Shown: positions 49,761 through 57,412 of the stretch, piece after piece | How the letters are laid out: each line of letters starts with the position of its first letter | Numbering within the stretch: position 1 is the first letter of the stretch | NCBI RefSeq assembly: GCF_017876405.1 | Contig: NZ_JAGINW010000001.1 | Location: 8,817,203 to 8,881,202 of the forward strand | DNA length: 64,000 nt | Source of the DNA: Kibdelosporangium banguiense | GTDB taxonomy: Bacteria; Actinomycetota; Actinomycetes; Mycobacteriales; Pseudonocardiaceae | Direction: 5' to 3' | Notes under the pieces: model-generated | The model's input: the letters and a program-made list of their open reading frames with translations, nothing else | Told to the model about the DNA's origin: nothing | Databases searched by the model: none | Made by a program: the position numbers and the translations under genes

Positions 49761-51083
49761 CTACGCGGTGGGGAACGCGTGCCAGGGCGTGATCGAGTCG
49801 ATGAACACGACGGCGTCGAACGCGGCTCTGGGGTCGATGGGCTGTGGTTGTCCGCCGTTCATGATCGAGGTGGTCTTGGTGAACCGGTCTGCGACGGTGC
49901 TGGGGACCTGGCGCAGGTCGAGCAGGTGCAGCGGGACTCCTGCGCCCGACATCAGGGCGTCGAGTGTGTCATCGGGTAAGGCGGCGACATCCTCGACGAA
50001 CACTTCGGTGTGCCCTGGAGCGCCGCCTGGGATGGGCCGATGCAGCCACAGTGTGCCGCCGCCGAAACAAGTGGCTATGACCACCATCTGGTCACCGAGG
50101 GACGCGGCGAGGTGTTGCCCGACCATGGTGAGTTTGTCGTTGACGATCGGCGGCGCCCAGAACGGCCATCGCTGGATGTGTCCGTTGGCCGCGCCGACGA
50201 TGATCCGGTCCTCACGCTGCAGGATCCACTCGATGTTCTCGGCCATCGCCGCGTCGCGGATGTTCGCGCCCTGATAGGTCCTGGTTGCGCCGTCTGCCAT
50301 GGCTGAGAGGAACGCGTCCATATGCCGTGCAGTGGCCGCACACCGATAGACGCGATCAACGCGATCGGCGTCCGCGAGTTCGGAGTAGACAACACGCATT
50401 GCCTGCAGCCGCTCGACCATTGCGCCTATCCGTGCGGTGAGTTCAAAACGCACGGCCGGTTCCAAAGCCATATAGGCCTGCAGAGCGGGTGCCGCCCACG
50501 CACGGCCAGACCGGTCAGCGGGAAGATAGTCGAACAGAGGCAGCAATGACGTGCGGACCACCTGCGCGTAGGCGGTGTCCACATCGTCCAGAAGGGACAG
50601 AACCACCTTGACCGCGGGCAACGCACTCGCGCTGGAGTCGGGCACATCCATCCCGTAGAACCGGACCTTGCGATCATGGGAGGCGTTGTACGCCCGCATC
50701 CATTCGAGCTGTTCGCGCATTTCCGCGCACCTGCCCATGCGGTAGGTGATCCCGTCGTGCAGCAGCGCGGTGAGATCTCCGGCGCCACCGAGCACCCAGT
50801 CGTTGACGGCAAAGCCTTCGGCAAAGCCGGATTCCATCACAAAACCGCCGAACCCGAGCTGAGTGACCAGGAACCGGACCACCCGGTGCCGGAGTTGGTA
50901 GAACTCGTGCACACGATGGGTGCTCTCGCCGATGGACACGACCCGGGCGTCGCCGACGATCTCCCGCAGCGGTTCCAGGTCGCTGAAGTCCTCATCGGCG
51001 GGGTCGAGGGTGCGCAGCCGATTTGTGTTGTCGCGGAGCCATTCCGTGACGGCCTGATCGATGTTCGGGTCACTCGTGGTCAT
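49761..51083 (-). CDS. Erythromycin esterase family protein
   Basis: A 440-residue protein of the erythromycin esterase (EreA/B-like) superfamily. Landmarks are RVVSIGESTHRVHEFYQLRH (GE-STH motif with catalytic histidine), GFGGFVMESGFAEGFAVNDW with a key glutamate, MDVPDSSASALPAVKV, and IIVGAANGHIQRWPFW holding the later histidine. These enzymes hydrolyse macrolide lactones, though many homologues act on other or unknown substrates. ATG 51083 follows GGAGGAGA. A cluster of GTTGAC half-sites lies just upstream, suggesting tight repression. Resistance is possible but unproven. Confidence 0.92.
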   Translation of the reverse strand: MTTSDPNIDQAVTEWLRDNTNRLRTLDPADEDFSDLEPLREIVGDARVVSIGESTHRVHEFYQLRHRVVRFLVTQLGFGGFVMESGFAEGFAVNDWVLGGAGDLTALLHDGITYRMGRCAEMREQLEWMRAYNASHDRKVRFYGMDVPDSSASALPAVKVVLSLLDDVDTAYAQVVRTSLLPLFDYLPADRSGRAWAAPALQAYMALEPAVRFELTARIGAMVERLQAMRVVYSELADADRVDRVYRCAATARHMDAFLSAMADGATRTYQGANIRDAAMAENIEWILQREDRIIVGAANGHIQRWPFWAPPIVNDKLTMVGQHLAASLGDQMVVIATCFGGGTLWLHRPIPGGAPGHTEVFVEDVAALPDDTLDALMSGAGVPLHLLDLRQVPSTVADRFTKTTSIMNGGQPQPIDPRAAFDAVVFIDSITPWHAFPTA

Positions 51084-51125
51084 CCGGGAATCTCCTCCGC
51101 AGTCCAACGAACACCGTCAACCCTA

Positions 51126-51162
51126 GGTTGACGATCGATGGATCGTCAACCCGGAGTTGACG
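51126..51162. promoter_or_regulatory. Alternating GTTGAC/GTCAAC half-sites upstream of the esterase gene
   Basis: Three half-sites alternate in orientation: GGTTGACGATC (51126-51136), GATCGTCAACC (51141-51151, perfect inverse of the first with a 4-base centre) and GTTGACG (51156-51162, inverse of CGTCAAC at 51144-51150 with a 5-base centre). The middle site is shared by two overlapping palindromes. A MarR- or TetR-type repressor binding as two dimers is plausible. The regulator is not encoded nearby. Confidence 0.6.
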
Positions 51163-51223
51163 ACTATGGCGTGGCGCCGGTCACTAGGCTGGCGGATGAC
51201 TTCGAGACTGGAGAAAGGCTCCC

Positions 51224-51901
51224 ATGGCCTCGCTTCGCACCATCCGCGCTTTGGTATTCGCCACGTTGTTCACCCTGCTGACGACAAGCCTGGCGGCACC
51301 GGCCGCCGTCGCCGCGCCGACGAGGGTGATCTCCATTGCGAAGGCACGCAATCTCCCGTTAGGCACCGTGGTCACGGTCAACGGGACTGCGACCACGCCA
51401 TCCGGCGCGTTCGAATCCAGTTTCTTCGACAAGGGTTTCGGCCTGCAGGACGCGCACGCCGGCATCTACGTCAGCCGGCCGGCCGACCTTGAGGTCCGGC
51501 CGGGCCGCCTGGTCAGAGTGACCGGAAAACTGGCCGACAGTTTCGGTCTGCTGATCCTCGTACCGGCCAGTGAAGCCGATGTCGCCCTGAGGCATGCCGG
51601 GTTCCAGCCGCCACCCAAGTTCGTGGCCACATCTGCCGTCGGCGAGTCGACCGAAGGCAAGCTCGTGCGGGTGCTGGGCAAGATCACCCAGGCGCCCACG
51701 AGCGACCTGCCGTACGGCTACAAGTTCTGGATCAACGACGGGTCGGGCGAGGTACAGATCTTCGTCAACGTGGAGACCGGGATCGACCTCGCCGGCCTCC
51801 GTTTGGGTCAACGGGTCCTGGTGACCGGGTTCAGCGGCCAGTTCGAGACCGCCTACGAGGTTCTGCCCCGCTCCCCGCACGACATCCGTATCATCCACTG
51901 A
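51224..51901 (+). CDS. Secreted OB-fold protein
   Basis: A 225-residue exported protein: signal peptide about residues 1-32 (TLFTLLTTSLAAPAAVAAPT), then two OB-fold-like beta barrels. The first runs through LGTVVTVNGTATTPSGAF and LVRVTGKLADSFG; the second runs through GKLVRVLGKITQ, YKFWINDGSGEVQIFVNVET and GQRVLVTGFSGQFETAYEVL. This resembles secreted nucleic-acid-binding or endonuclease-accessory OB domains; no nuclease domain is present. Divergent from the esterase gene across the GTTGAC sites, so it may share their control. Confidence 0.8.
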   Translation: MASLRTIRALVFATLFTLLTTSLAAPAAVAAPTRVISIAKARNLPLGTVVTVNGTATTPSGAFESSFFDKGFGLQDAHAGIYVSRPADLEVRPGRLVRVTGKLADSFGLLILVPASEADVALRHAGFQPPPKFVATSAVGESTEGKLVRVLGKITQAPTSDLPYGYKFWINDGSGEVQIFVNVETGIDLAGLRLGQRVLVTGFSGQFETAYEVLPRSPHDIRIIH

Positions 51902-51944
51902 CTCCAACAGTACTGCTTCCCGGTTCAGCTCTGGCGTCAAAACT

Positions 51945-51977
51945 TACCACGTGGTAGAAATTGTGAGAGCGCTTCCA
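51945..51977 (+). promoter_or_regulatory. Two palindromic operators in front of the sugar isomerase operon
   Basis: TACCACGTGGTA (51945-51956) is a perfect 12-bp palindrome. TGAGAGCGCTTCCA (51964-51977) fits the LacI-family pattern TGNNANCGNTNNCA exactly. Both lie between the stop of the OB-fold gene and the isomerase start. Control by a LacI-family protein is inferred; the only LacI gene in the window is at 1716 and its own operator differs. Confidence 0.6.
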
Positions 51978-52011
51978 CATGCCCAGTCAGAGCCGACACC
52001 GGGGAGTCGCA

Positions 52012-52746
52012 GTGAGCACATTTTCCGTCCAGCTGTACTCGGTCCGCGAGCAGTTCGCGGCCGACCCCAACGACACGCTGCAGCGCCTTGCCACCATCGG
52101 ATTCACCCAGGTCGAGCCGTACGGCCTGGTGGAGAACGTGGCAATCCTGCGCTCCGGACTCACCGACCACGGCCTCACCGCGCCGACAGCCCACGCCAAG
52201 CTCATCGGCGTCGACCAGCGTGAGGTGTTCGCAGCCGCCGCCGAATGCGGAGTCAAGGTCGTCATCGACCCGTTCGTCCCACCGGACAAGTGGCAGGAAC
52301 CCGCGGACATCGCCGCCACAGCCGAAGCGTTGAACATCGCGGCCAAAGTCGCGCAGGAGCACGGAGTCACGGTCGGCTACCACAACCATTGGTGGGAGCT
52401 GCAGTCCCGGATCGACGACCGGACCGCGTTCGAGGTCTTCGCCGACCAACTGGATCCCGCTCTGGTATTGGAAGTCGACACGTACTGGGCCACTGCGGGC
52501 GGCGAGGACGCGCCCGCACTGTTGCGCCGCCTCGGCAAGAAGGTCCATGCCATCCACGTCAAGGACGGCGGCCTCGCCACCGACGCGACCGGTCAGGTGC
52601 CGGCCGGTCAAGGCCAGGTCCCGGTCTCCGACGTGCTCGATGCGGCACCGGAAGCACTGCGCGTGGTCGAGTTCGACGCCTACGACGGCGACATCTTCGA
52701 AGGCATCGCGGCGAGCTTCGCCTACCTGAACGGCGTAGCGCGATGA
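52012..52746 (+). CDS. Sugar phosphate isomerase/epimerase (xylose isomerase-like TIM barrel)
   Basis: A 244-residue AP-endonuclease-2-type TIM barrel. The pattern TFSVQLYSVREQF opens the first strand; metal-ligand regions include VGYHNHWWELQ (His, near residue 126), LEVDTYWATAGG (Glu/Asp) and HAIHVKDGG. Related enzymes isomerise or epimerise sugars or inosose intermediates. GTG 52012 after GGGGAG is preferred to a GTG-less longer start at 51979. The stop overlaps the start of the oxidoreductase by four bases (ATGA). It likely acts with the oxidoreductase on an inositol- or keto-sugar-type pathway. Confidence 0.9.
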   Translation: MSTFSVQLYSVREQFAADPNDTLQRLATIGFTQVEPYGLVENVAILRSGLTDHGLTAPTAHAKLIGVDQREVFAAAAECGVKVVIDPFVPPDKWQEPADIAATAEALNIAAKVAQEHGVTVGYHNHWWELQSRIDDRTAFEVFADQLDPALVLEVDTYWATAGGEDAPALLRRLGKKVHAIHVKDGGLATDATGQVPAGQGQVPVSDVLDAAPEALRVVEFDAYDGDIFEGIAASFAYLNGVAR

Positions 52747-52767
52747 GTAGGCGTAGCGCGATGAGTA
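52732..52767 (+). repeat. 18-bp tandem duplication at the isomerase/oxidoreductase junction
   Basis: GGCGTAGCGCGATGAGTA occurs twice back to back (52732-52749 and 52750-52767), each copy with an ATG. The duplication adds six codons and gives the oxidoreductase two possible starts (52743 and 52761). The first overlaps the isomerase stop. Confidence 0.9.
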
Positions 52768-53855
52768 TCGGAGTCGGCCTCATCGGCGCGGGAACCATCA
52801 GCGATGCCTACCTGACCAACCTCACTGGCTTTCCCGACGTCCATGTCGTGCGAGTGTCCGATATCGACACCGCACGAGCCACGGCACAGGCTGAGAAACA
52901 CGGCGTGCCGCGTTCGGGAAACGTCGCCGACCTGCTGGCCGACGACGATGTCGAACTCGTGGTGAACCTGACGATCCCGGCCGCGCACGTCGAGGTCGGT
53001 CTGGCCGCCCTGGACGCGGGCAAGCACGTCTGGTCGGAGAAACCGCTGGCCCTGGACCGGGAATCCGGCCGGAAACTGCTGGAGCGCGCCCGAGAGAAGC
53101 AGTTGCGCGTCGCCTGCGCACCCGACACGATCCTCGGCGCTGGGCTGCAGACCGCACGCCGCGCCATCGACGCGGGCCGGATCGGTGAACCCATGACCGC
53201 GTTGGCGTTGTTGCAGTCACCCGGCCCAGAAAGCTGGCACCCCGCGCCGGAGTTCCTCTTCCAGTACGGGGGCGGCCCGCTGCTGGACATGGGGCCTTAC
53301 TACCTCACCGGACTCGTCCATTTGCTCGGCCCGATCAGCAAGGTCACCGGTGCGGGCGGGCAAGCCCGTGCGACGCGTGTCATCGGTTCGGGCCCACGAG
53401 CCGGAACGGAGTTCGCGGTGACGGTCCCGACGACGGTCACGGCATTGGTCGAGTTCGCTCGTGGCGGTTCGGCGCAGGTCGTGTTCAGCTTCGACTCTGG
53501 ACTGCGCCGTTCGGGTTTCCTGGAGATCTCCGGCACTCAGGGCACCGCGGTCCTGCCGGATCCGAATCGGTTCGACGGCGGCACAAAACTGCATCTGCTC
53601 GGCCAGGACGACCCGCAAGAGCTTGTGCCACAAGGGCATCAGGCCGAGCGCGGTACGGGTGCGCTCGAACTGGCGCGGGCGATCCAGGCAGGCGTGCCGG
53701 AACGGGCGTCAGGCGAATTGGCGTATCACGTGCTCGACGCGATGCTGGCCATCGACGAGTCGATCACCCTCGGCCACACTGTCGAACTTCAGAGCACGGC
53801 CGAAGTCCCGCCCGCGCTGCCCGCGGACTGGGATCCGTACGCAAGCACGTCATGA
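52743..53855 (+). CDS. Gfo/Idh/MocA-family oxidoreductase
   Basis: A 370-residue oxidoreductase. The Rossmann motif VGLIGAGTISDAYLTNL is near residue 11, the EKP motif in HVWSEKPLALDRESGR carries the catalytic lysine, and GGPLLDMGPYYLTGLVHLLG holds the aspartate and histidine region of the substrate pocket. These enzymes oxidise or reduce sugars, inositols and their derivatives with NAD(P). Coupled to the isomerase gene. ATG 52743 overlaps the isomerase stop; ATG 52761 in the second repeat copy is the alternative. It ends 6 bases into the convergent TetR gene. Confidence 0.93.
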   Translation: MSRRSAMSIGVGLIGAGTISDAYLTNLTGFPDVHVVRVSDIDTARATAQAEKHGVPRSGNVADLLADDDVELVVNLTIPAAHVEVGLAALDAGKHVWSEKPLALDRESGRKLLERAREKQLRVACAPDTILGAGLQTARRAIDAGRIGEPMTALALLQSPGPESWHPAPEFLFQYGGGPLLDMGPYYLTGLVHLLGPISKVTGAGGQARATRVIGSGPRAGTEFAVTVPTTVTALVEFARGGSAQVVFSFDSGLRRSGFLEISGTQGTAVLPDPNRFDGGTKLHLLGQDDPQELVPQGHQAERGTGALELARAIQAGVPERASGELAYHVLDAMLAIDESITLGHTVELQSTAEVPPALPADWDPYASTS

Positions 53856-54443
53856 CAAGGGGACGGTAAGCAGGCTCTGCAGGTAGGTCCGCAGCGATCC
53901 GACCAGGTCCACCTCGTCCGGAGTGGTCAGCCACTGGGCCTGCAAGCCGTCCTCCAAGGCGATGAATGTCAGCGCCGCGACCTGGGGGTCCACGTCAGGG
54001 CGCAGTTCGCCGGTGTCGGCCAGCGCCTGGAACGACGCGAGCACTTCTTCGCGTGCGACCCGGTAGTGACGCACGAAGTACTCGTGGGCCGGGTGGCCGG
54101 GCGAGACCGCCTCGGCCGCCAGCCGTACGTACAGGTCGACGATCCCGGGATGGGCGACGTTGTACTCCGCTAGGCCGATCAGGTGACGCAGCATGTCGAG
54201 GCCTGGTGCGGCGACGTTGAGCTGCTCGCGGTCGGCGTCCTCGGCGTCGCGGCGCTCCAGCACGGCCGCGAGTAGGGCTTCCTTGCTGGGGAAGTAGTAG
54301 ATCAGGCCCGCGTGGGTGATCCCCGCCCGTTTGGCTACCTCGCGAAGGGAGGAACCGTGATACCCAGCCTCGCGGTACACGGCGATCGCCGCAGTGATGA
54401 TGTCCTCCCGGCGCAGCCGGCCCTTCAGATAACCGCCTGTCAC
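53850..54443 (-). CDS. TetR-family transcriptional regulator
   Basis: A 197-residue TetR regulator: helix-turn-helix in residues 10-56 (DIITAAIAVYREAGYHGSSL, then GITHAGLIYYFPSKEALLAA), followed by a C-terminal domain with GELRPDVDPQVAALTFIALE, a common TetR_C tail near residue 145-165. It converges on the oxidoreductase gene, overlapping 6 bases, and is divergent from the DeoR gene. It may control its own promoter and the DeoR-MFS pair. Ligand unknown. Confidence 0.92.
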   Translation of the reverse strand: MTGGYLKGRLRREDIITAAIAVYREAGYHGSSLREVAKRAGITHAGLIYYFPSKEALLAAVLERRDAEDADREQLNVAAPGLDMLRHLIGLAEYNVAHPGIVDLYVRLAAEAVSPGHPAHEYFVRHYRVAREEVLASFQALADTGELRPDVDPQVAALTFIALEDGLQAQWLTTPDEVDLVGSLRTYLQSLLTVPLS

Positions 54444-54548
54444 TGGACCACCATCGGCTCATCATGCCGCAGGCCGCAAACACACAGCCACGCTGAGCGT
54501 TCTAACATTCGATTTGTGCGAACGAACATCCCTTGTCATGATGTGCGG

Positions 54549-55325
54549 GTGAAGAGTGCCGACCGACAGCGGTTCATCATCGACCAGCTGCACGTCACCG
54601 AGCAGGTGAGCGTCGCCGACCTGGCCACGGCCGTCGGCACGTCGGAGATGACCATCCGCCGTGACCTCGACGTGCTGGCGGCCACCGGCGTGCTGCGGCG
54701 GGTTCATGGCGGTGCCGTGCCCACAGCGCCCTCCGGCGTCGAGCCGCCCTTCGCCTCGCGCGTGGCTGCTGCGATCGCGACCAAGCAGGCGATCGCGGCC
54801 GCGACAGTCGGATTGATCCAGGACGGCGAGACCGTGCTTCTCGACAGTGGCACGACCGCGCTTGAGGTCGCGCGTCTGCTGCACGACCGCGCGGTCACCG
54901 TGATGCCGTTGTCGCTGCACGCCATTCAAGAGCTGGTGGACGCGCCGAAGGTCCGATTGCTGCTGCCGGGCGGTGAACCGAGACCCGGCGAACTGTCCCT
55001 TATCGGCCCGCTCGCCCTGGCGTCGATGCGCGCGCTGCGGTTCGACGTGGCCATCCTCAGCCCATGTGCGTTCAACGTCCCCGACGGGCTCACCGCGTTC
55101 GACCTGAACGACGCTGAGATCAAACACCAAATGCTCGCCGTCTCGGCCCGCGCGATCGTGATGGCCGACGGCACCAAATGGGGCAAGGCGGCGCTCGCGC
55201 ACGTCTGCGCGGCCGACCGGCCGGACGTGGTGGTCACAGACCCGTCCGCGCCTGAGGACCAACGGACCGCACTGGCTGACCGCGGTGTGCATGTGCACGT
55301 CGCGACCGAACAGGAGACCCGATGA
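54549..55325 (+). CDS. DeoR/GlpR-family transcriptional regulator
   Basis: A 258-residue DeoR regulator starting with GTG 54549 (another GTG at 54543). The winged helix ADRQRFIIDQLHVTEQVSVA leads to TSEMTIRRDLDVLAATGVLR and RVHGGAV, and the sugar-phosphate sensor domain has VLLDSGTTALEVARLL, LPGGEPRPGELSLIGPLA and VMADGTKWGKAAL. The pattern LDSGTT and ADxxKxG is typical of DeoR proteins binding phosphorylated sugars. It overlaps the MFS gene by four bases and probably controls it, perhaps with the upstream isomerase operon. Confidence 0.93.
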   Translation: MKSADRQRFIIDQLHVTEQVSVADLATAVGTSEMTIRRDLDVLAATGVLRRVHGGAVPTAPSGVEPPFASRVAAAIATKQAIAAATVGLIQDGETVLLDSGTTALEVARLLHDRAVTVMPLSLHAIQELVDAPKVRLLLPGGEPRPGELSLIGPLALASMRALRFDVAILSPCAFNVPDGLTAFDLNDAEIKHQMLAVSARAIVMADGTKWGKAALAHVCAADRPDVVVTDPSAPEDQRTALADRGVHVHVATEQETR

Positions 55326-56533
55326 CACCCGACGTCATGCCCCGTGCACGCGCTGCCCGCGTCGCGACCTGGGTGTACTTCACCCTCAACGGTTTCGCGG
55401 TCGGCCTGTGGGTGGTGCACATCCCTGTCATCGAACGCGCCGTCGACATCTCCCACAGCACGTTGGGGTTCCTGCTGTTGCTGGCGGGTGCGTCGGCCTT
55501 CACCGGGATGCAGGTGGCCGGCCCGCTGAGCGACCGGCTCGGCCAGCGCCGCCTGGTGCCGGCTGCGGGGGTGCTGCTCGGCTTCGCGATCACCGGGCCC
55601 GGCCTGGCCGATTCGTGGTGGACGCTGGCCCTGGCGATGATCGCGTTCGGATTCGCCAACGGCACGATCGACGTCGGAATGAACGCCCAGGCGGTGGTGG
55701 TGGAGCGGGCCTACCCGCGGCCGATCATGGCGGCGTTCCACGCCATGTGGTCGATCGGCGGTGCGGGCGCAGCCGTGGTCGGCGCCGCTGCCCTGGGCGC
55801 AGGCGTGCCGACAGCCGTGACGTTGGGTACTTGCGGCGCACTGTGTGTGGTCATTTCGCTTGCCACGGCACGATTCCTGATCGAGCCGGACATCCAGGAC
55901 GAACCCGAGACCGCAGAACCCCGCAAAGCCTCGGCGGCACCTGTGCGGCTTGTCTGGCTCATGGGCTGCCTCGCGTTCGCGCTGATGCTCGCCGAAGGCG
56001 TCGCGGCCGACTGGGCGGCGTTGCACTTCAAGGACATTCTCGGCACGTCACCGAGCATGGCGGCCTACGCCTACGGCGCCTTCGCGATAGCCATGACCAC
56101 GGGCAGGTTCGCCACCGACCGGGTGGCCGCGGCGATCGGCCCGGTCGCGATCGTCCGATATGGATCGGCACTGGCCGCGATCGGCCTGACGGTGGCCTCG
56201 GCGTCCCCGTGGGTCCCGCTTTCCCTGGTGGGCTGGGCCCTGTTCGGCCTGGGCCTGTCCGGCGGGATTCCGCAGCTGTTCACCGCGGCGGGCAACCTCG
56301 ACACGCGGGCGTCCGGCACCCTGATGGCCCGGGTGGTCGGCCTTGGCTACGTCGGCATGCTCGCCGGGCCCGCGCTGGTCGGCGGCCTGACTCACTGGAT
56401 GCCGCTCAACGTCGCGTTCGCTCTGCCGGTGGTGCTGTGCGTCCTGACATCGGTGTTCGCCACGATTATGCCTCCGGCGCCGTCCGTCCCGGCAAATGAG
56501 ACATTATCCACGGGGCGTACGCCATCCGAGTGA
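55322..56533 (+). CDS. MFS transporter
   Basis: A 403-residue permease with 12 membrane segments. The first half contains GPLSDRLGQRRLVPAAGVLL, the cytoplasmic loop signature, and FANGTIDVGMNAQAVVVERA in segment 4-5. This second motif is characteristic of the FucP/YbjJ-like MFS group that moves sugars or inositols. Segment pairs are balanced around a central loop rich in charged residues (EPDIQDEPETAEPRKASA). Coupled to the DeoR gene, it is likely a regulated carbohydrate or inositol-type transporter. Confidence 0.92.
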   Translation: MTPDVMPRARAARVATWVYFTLNGFAVGLWVVHIPVIERAVDISHSTLGFLLLLAGASAFTGMQVAGPLSDRLGQRRLVPAAGVLLGFAITGPGLADSWWTLALAMIAFGFANGTIDVGMNAQAVVVERAYPRPIMAAFHAMWSIGGAGAAVVGAAALGAGVPTAVTLGTCGALCVVISLATARFLIEPDIQDEPETAEPRKASAAPVRLVWLMGCLAFALMLAEGVAADWAALHFKDILGTSPSMAAYAYGAFAIAMTTGRFATDRVAAAIGPVAIVRYGSALAAIGLTVASASPWVPLSLVGWALFGLGLSGGIPQLFTAAGNLDTRASGTLMARVVGLGYVGMLAGPALVGGLTHWMPLNVAFALPVVLCVLTSVFATIMPPAPSVPANETLSTGRTPSE

Positions 56534-56604
56534 ACCGCGCGCACAGGGGCAGGCCGGGATCAGTAGGGTTTTCATGTCCTGACCTCGACAGCCAAAGGTG
56601 TGCG

Positions 56605-57411
56605 GTGTCGCAGCAAACCAATTGGGTGCCTACTTCAGTCGACCTGCAGAAGCCGAGCGCGGCCAGGATCTATGACTATCTGCTCGGAGGAAACCACAAC
56701 TTCGCGGTGGACCGGGAGTTCATCGCCAAGATCCTGCAGATCCAGCCGGAGGCGAAACGCTTCGCGGTGATGAACAGGGCGTTCCTGCGCCGGTCCGTGC
56801 TGTTCATGGTCCAGCAGGGCATCCGGCAGTTCCTGGATCTCGGCTCCGGCATCCCCACTGTGGGCAATGTGCACGAAATCGCGCAGGGCGCCGATCCGGC
56901 TTCACGGGTGGTCTACGTCGACAACGAACATGTCGCGGTGGAGCACAGCCAGCTGCTGCTCAACGAGAACGACAACGCCGTGATGGTGCACGCCGACATC
57001 ACCCGGCCGGGCCTGGTCCTGGGCGACCCGGCAATGCGGTTGCTCGATTTCTCCCAGCCGATCGGCCTGCTGGCCATCACCATCGGCCACTACGTGCTCG
57101 ACAAGGACGACCCGGCGGGAGTCTTCGCTGCCTATCGCGAGGTGCTCGCGCCTGGCAGCTATCTCGCACTGACCCATCTCACCGACGACTTCAAGCAGGT
57201 CAAAGGTGACGAACTGACCGAGATGATGAAGAAGTCGCAAAACAACGTTCAGGCCCGGACCAAATCGGTCGTCACCGGCTTCTTCGGCGATTTCGAGCTG
57301 GTCGAACCGGGTCTGGTCACGACCTCACAATGGCGGCCCGAACAGCACGCGTCCCCGGGTGACAATCCCGAGGCCGACGGGTTGTACGCGGGTGTGGCAC
57401 GCAAGAAATAG
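56605..57411 (+). CDS. SAM-dependent methyltransferase, DUF574 type
   Basis: A 268-residue methyltransferase family abundant in actinomycetes. The hallmark start PTSVDLQKPSAARIYDYLLG with GGNHNFAVDRE, the SAM-binding loop FLDLGSGIPTVGNVHEIAQ, and VVYVDNEHVAVEHSQLLL are all present. GTG 56605 is chosen because the preceding sequence does not match the family and overlaps the MFS end. It sits two bases before the PAS-GGDEF-EAL gene. Substrate unknown. Confidence 0.93.
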   Translation: MSQQTNWVPTSVDLQKPSAARIYDYLLGGNHNFAVDREFIAKILQIQPEAKRFAVMNRAFLRRSVLFMVQQGIRQFLDLGSGIPTVGNVHEIAQGADPASRVVYVDNEHVAVEHSQLLLNENDNAVMVHADITRPGLVLGDPAMRLLDFSQPIGLLAITIGHYVLDKDDPAGVFAAYREVLAPGSYLALTHLTDDFKQVKGDELTEMMKKSQNNVQARTKSVVTGFFGDFELVEPGLVTTSQWRPEQHASPGDNPEADGLYAGVARKK

Positions 57412-57412
57412 C

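Noticed and set aside
49761..51083. Macrolide resistance as a firm role for the erythromycin-esterase-like gene
   Set aside because: The superfamily is broad and most members have no shown macrolide activity; kept as a possibility only.
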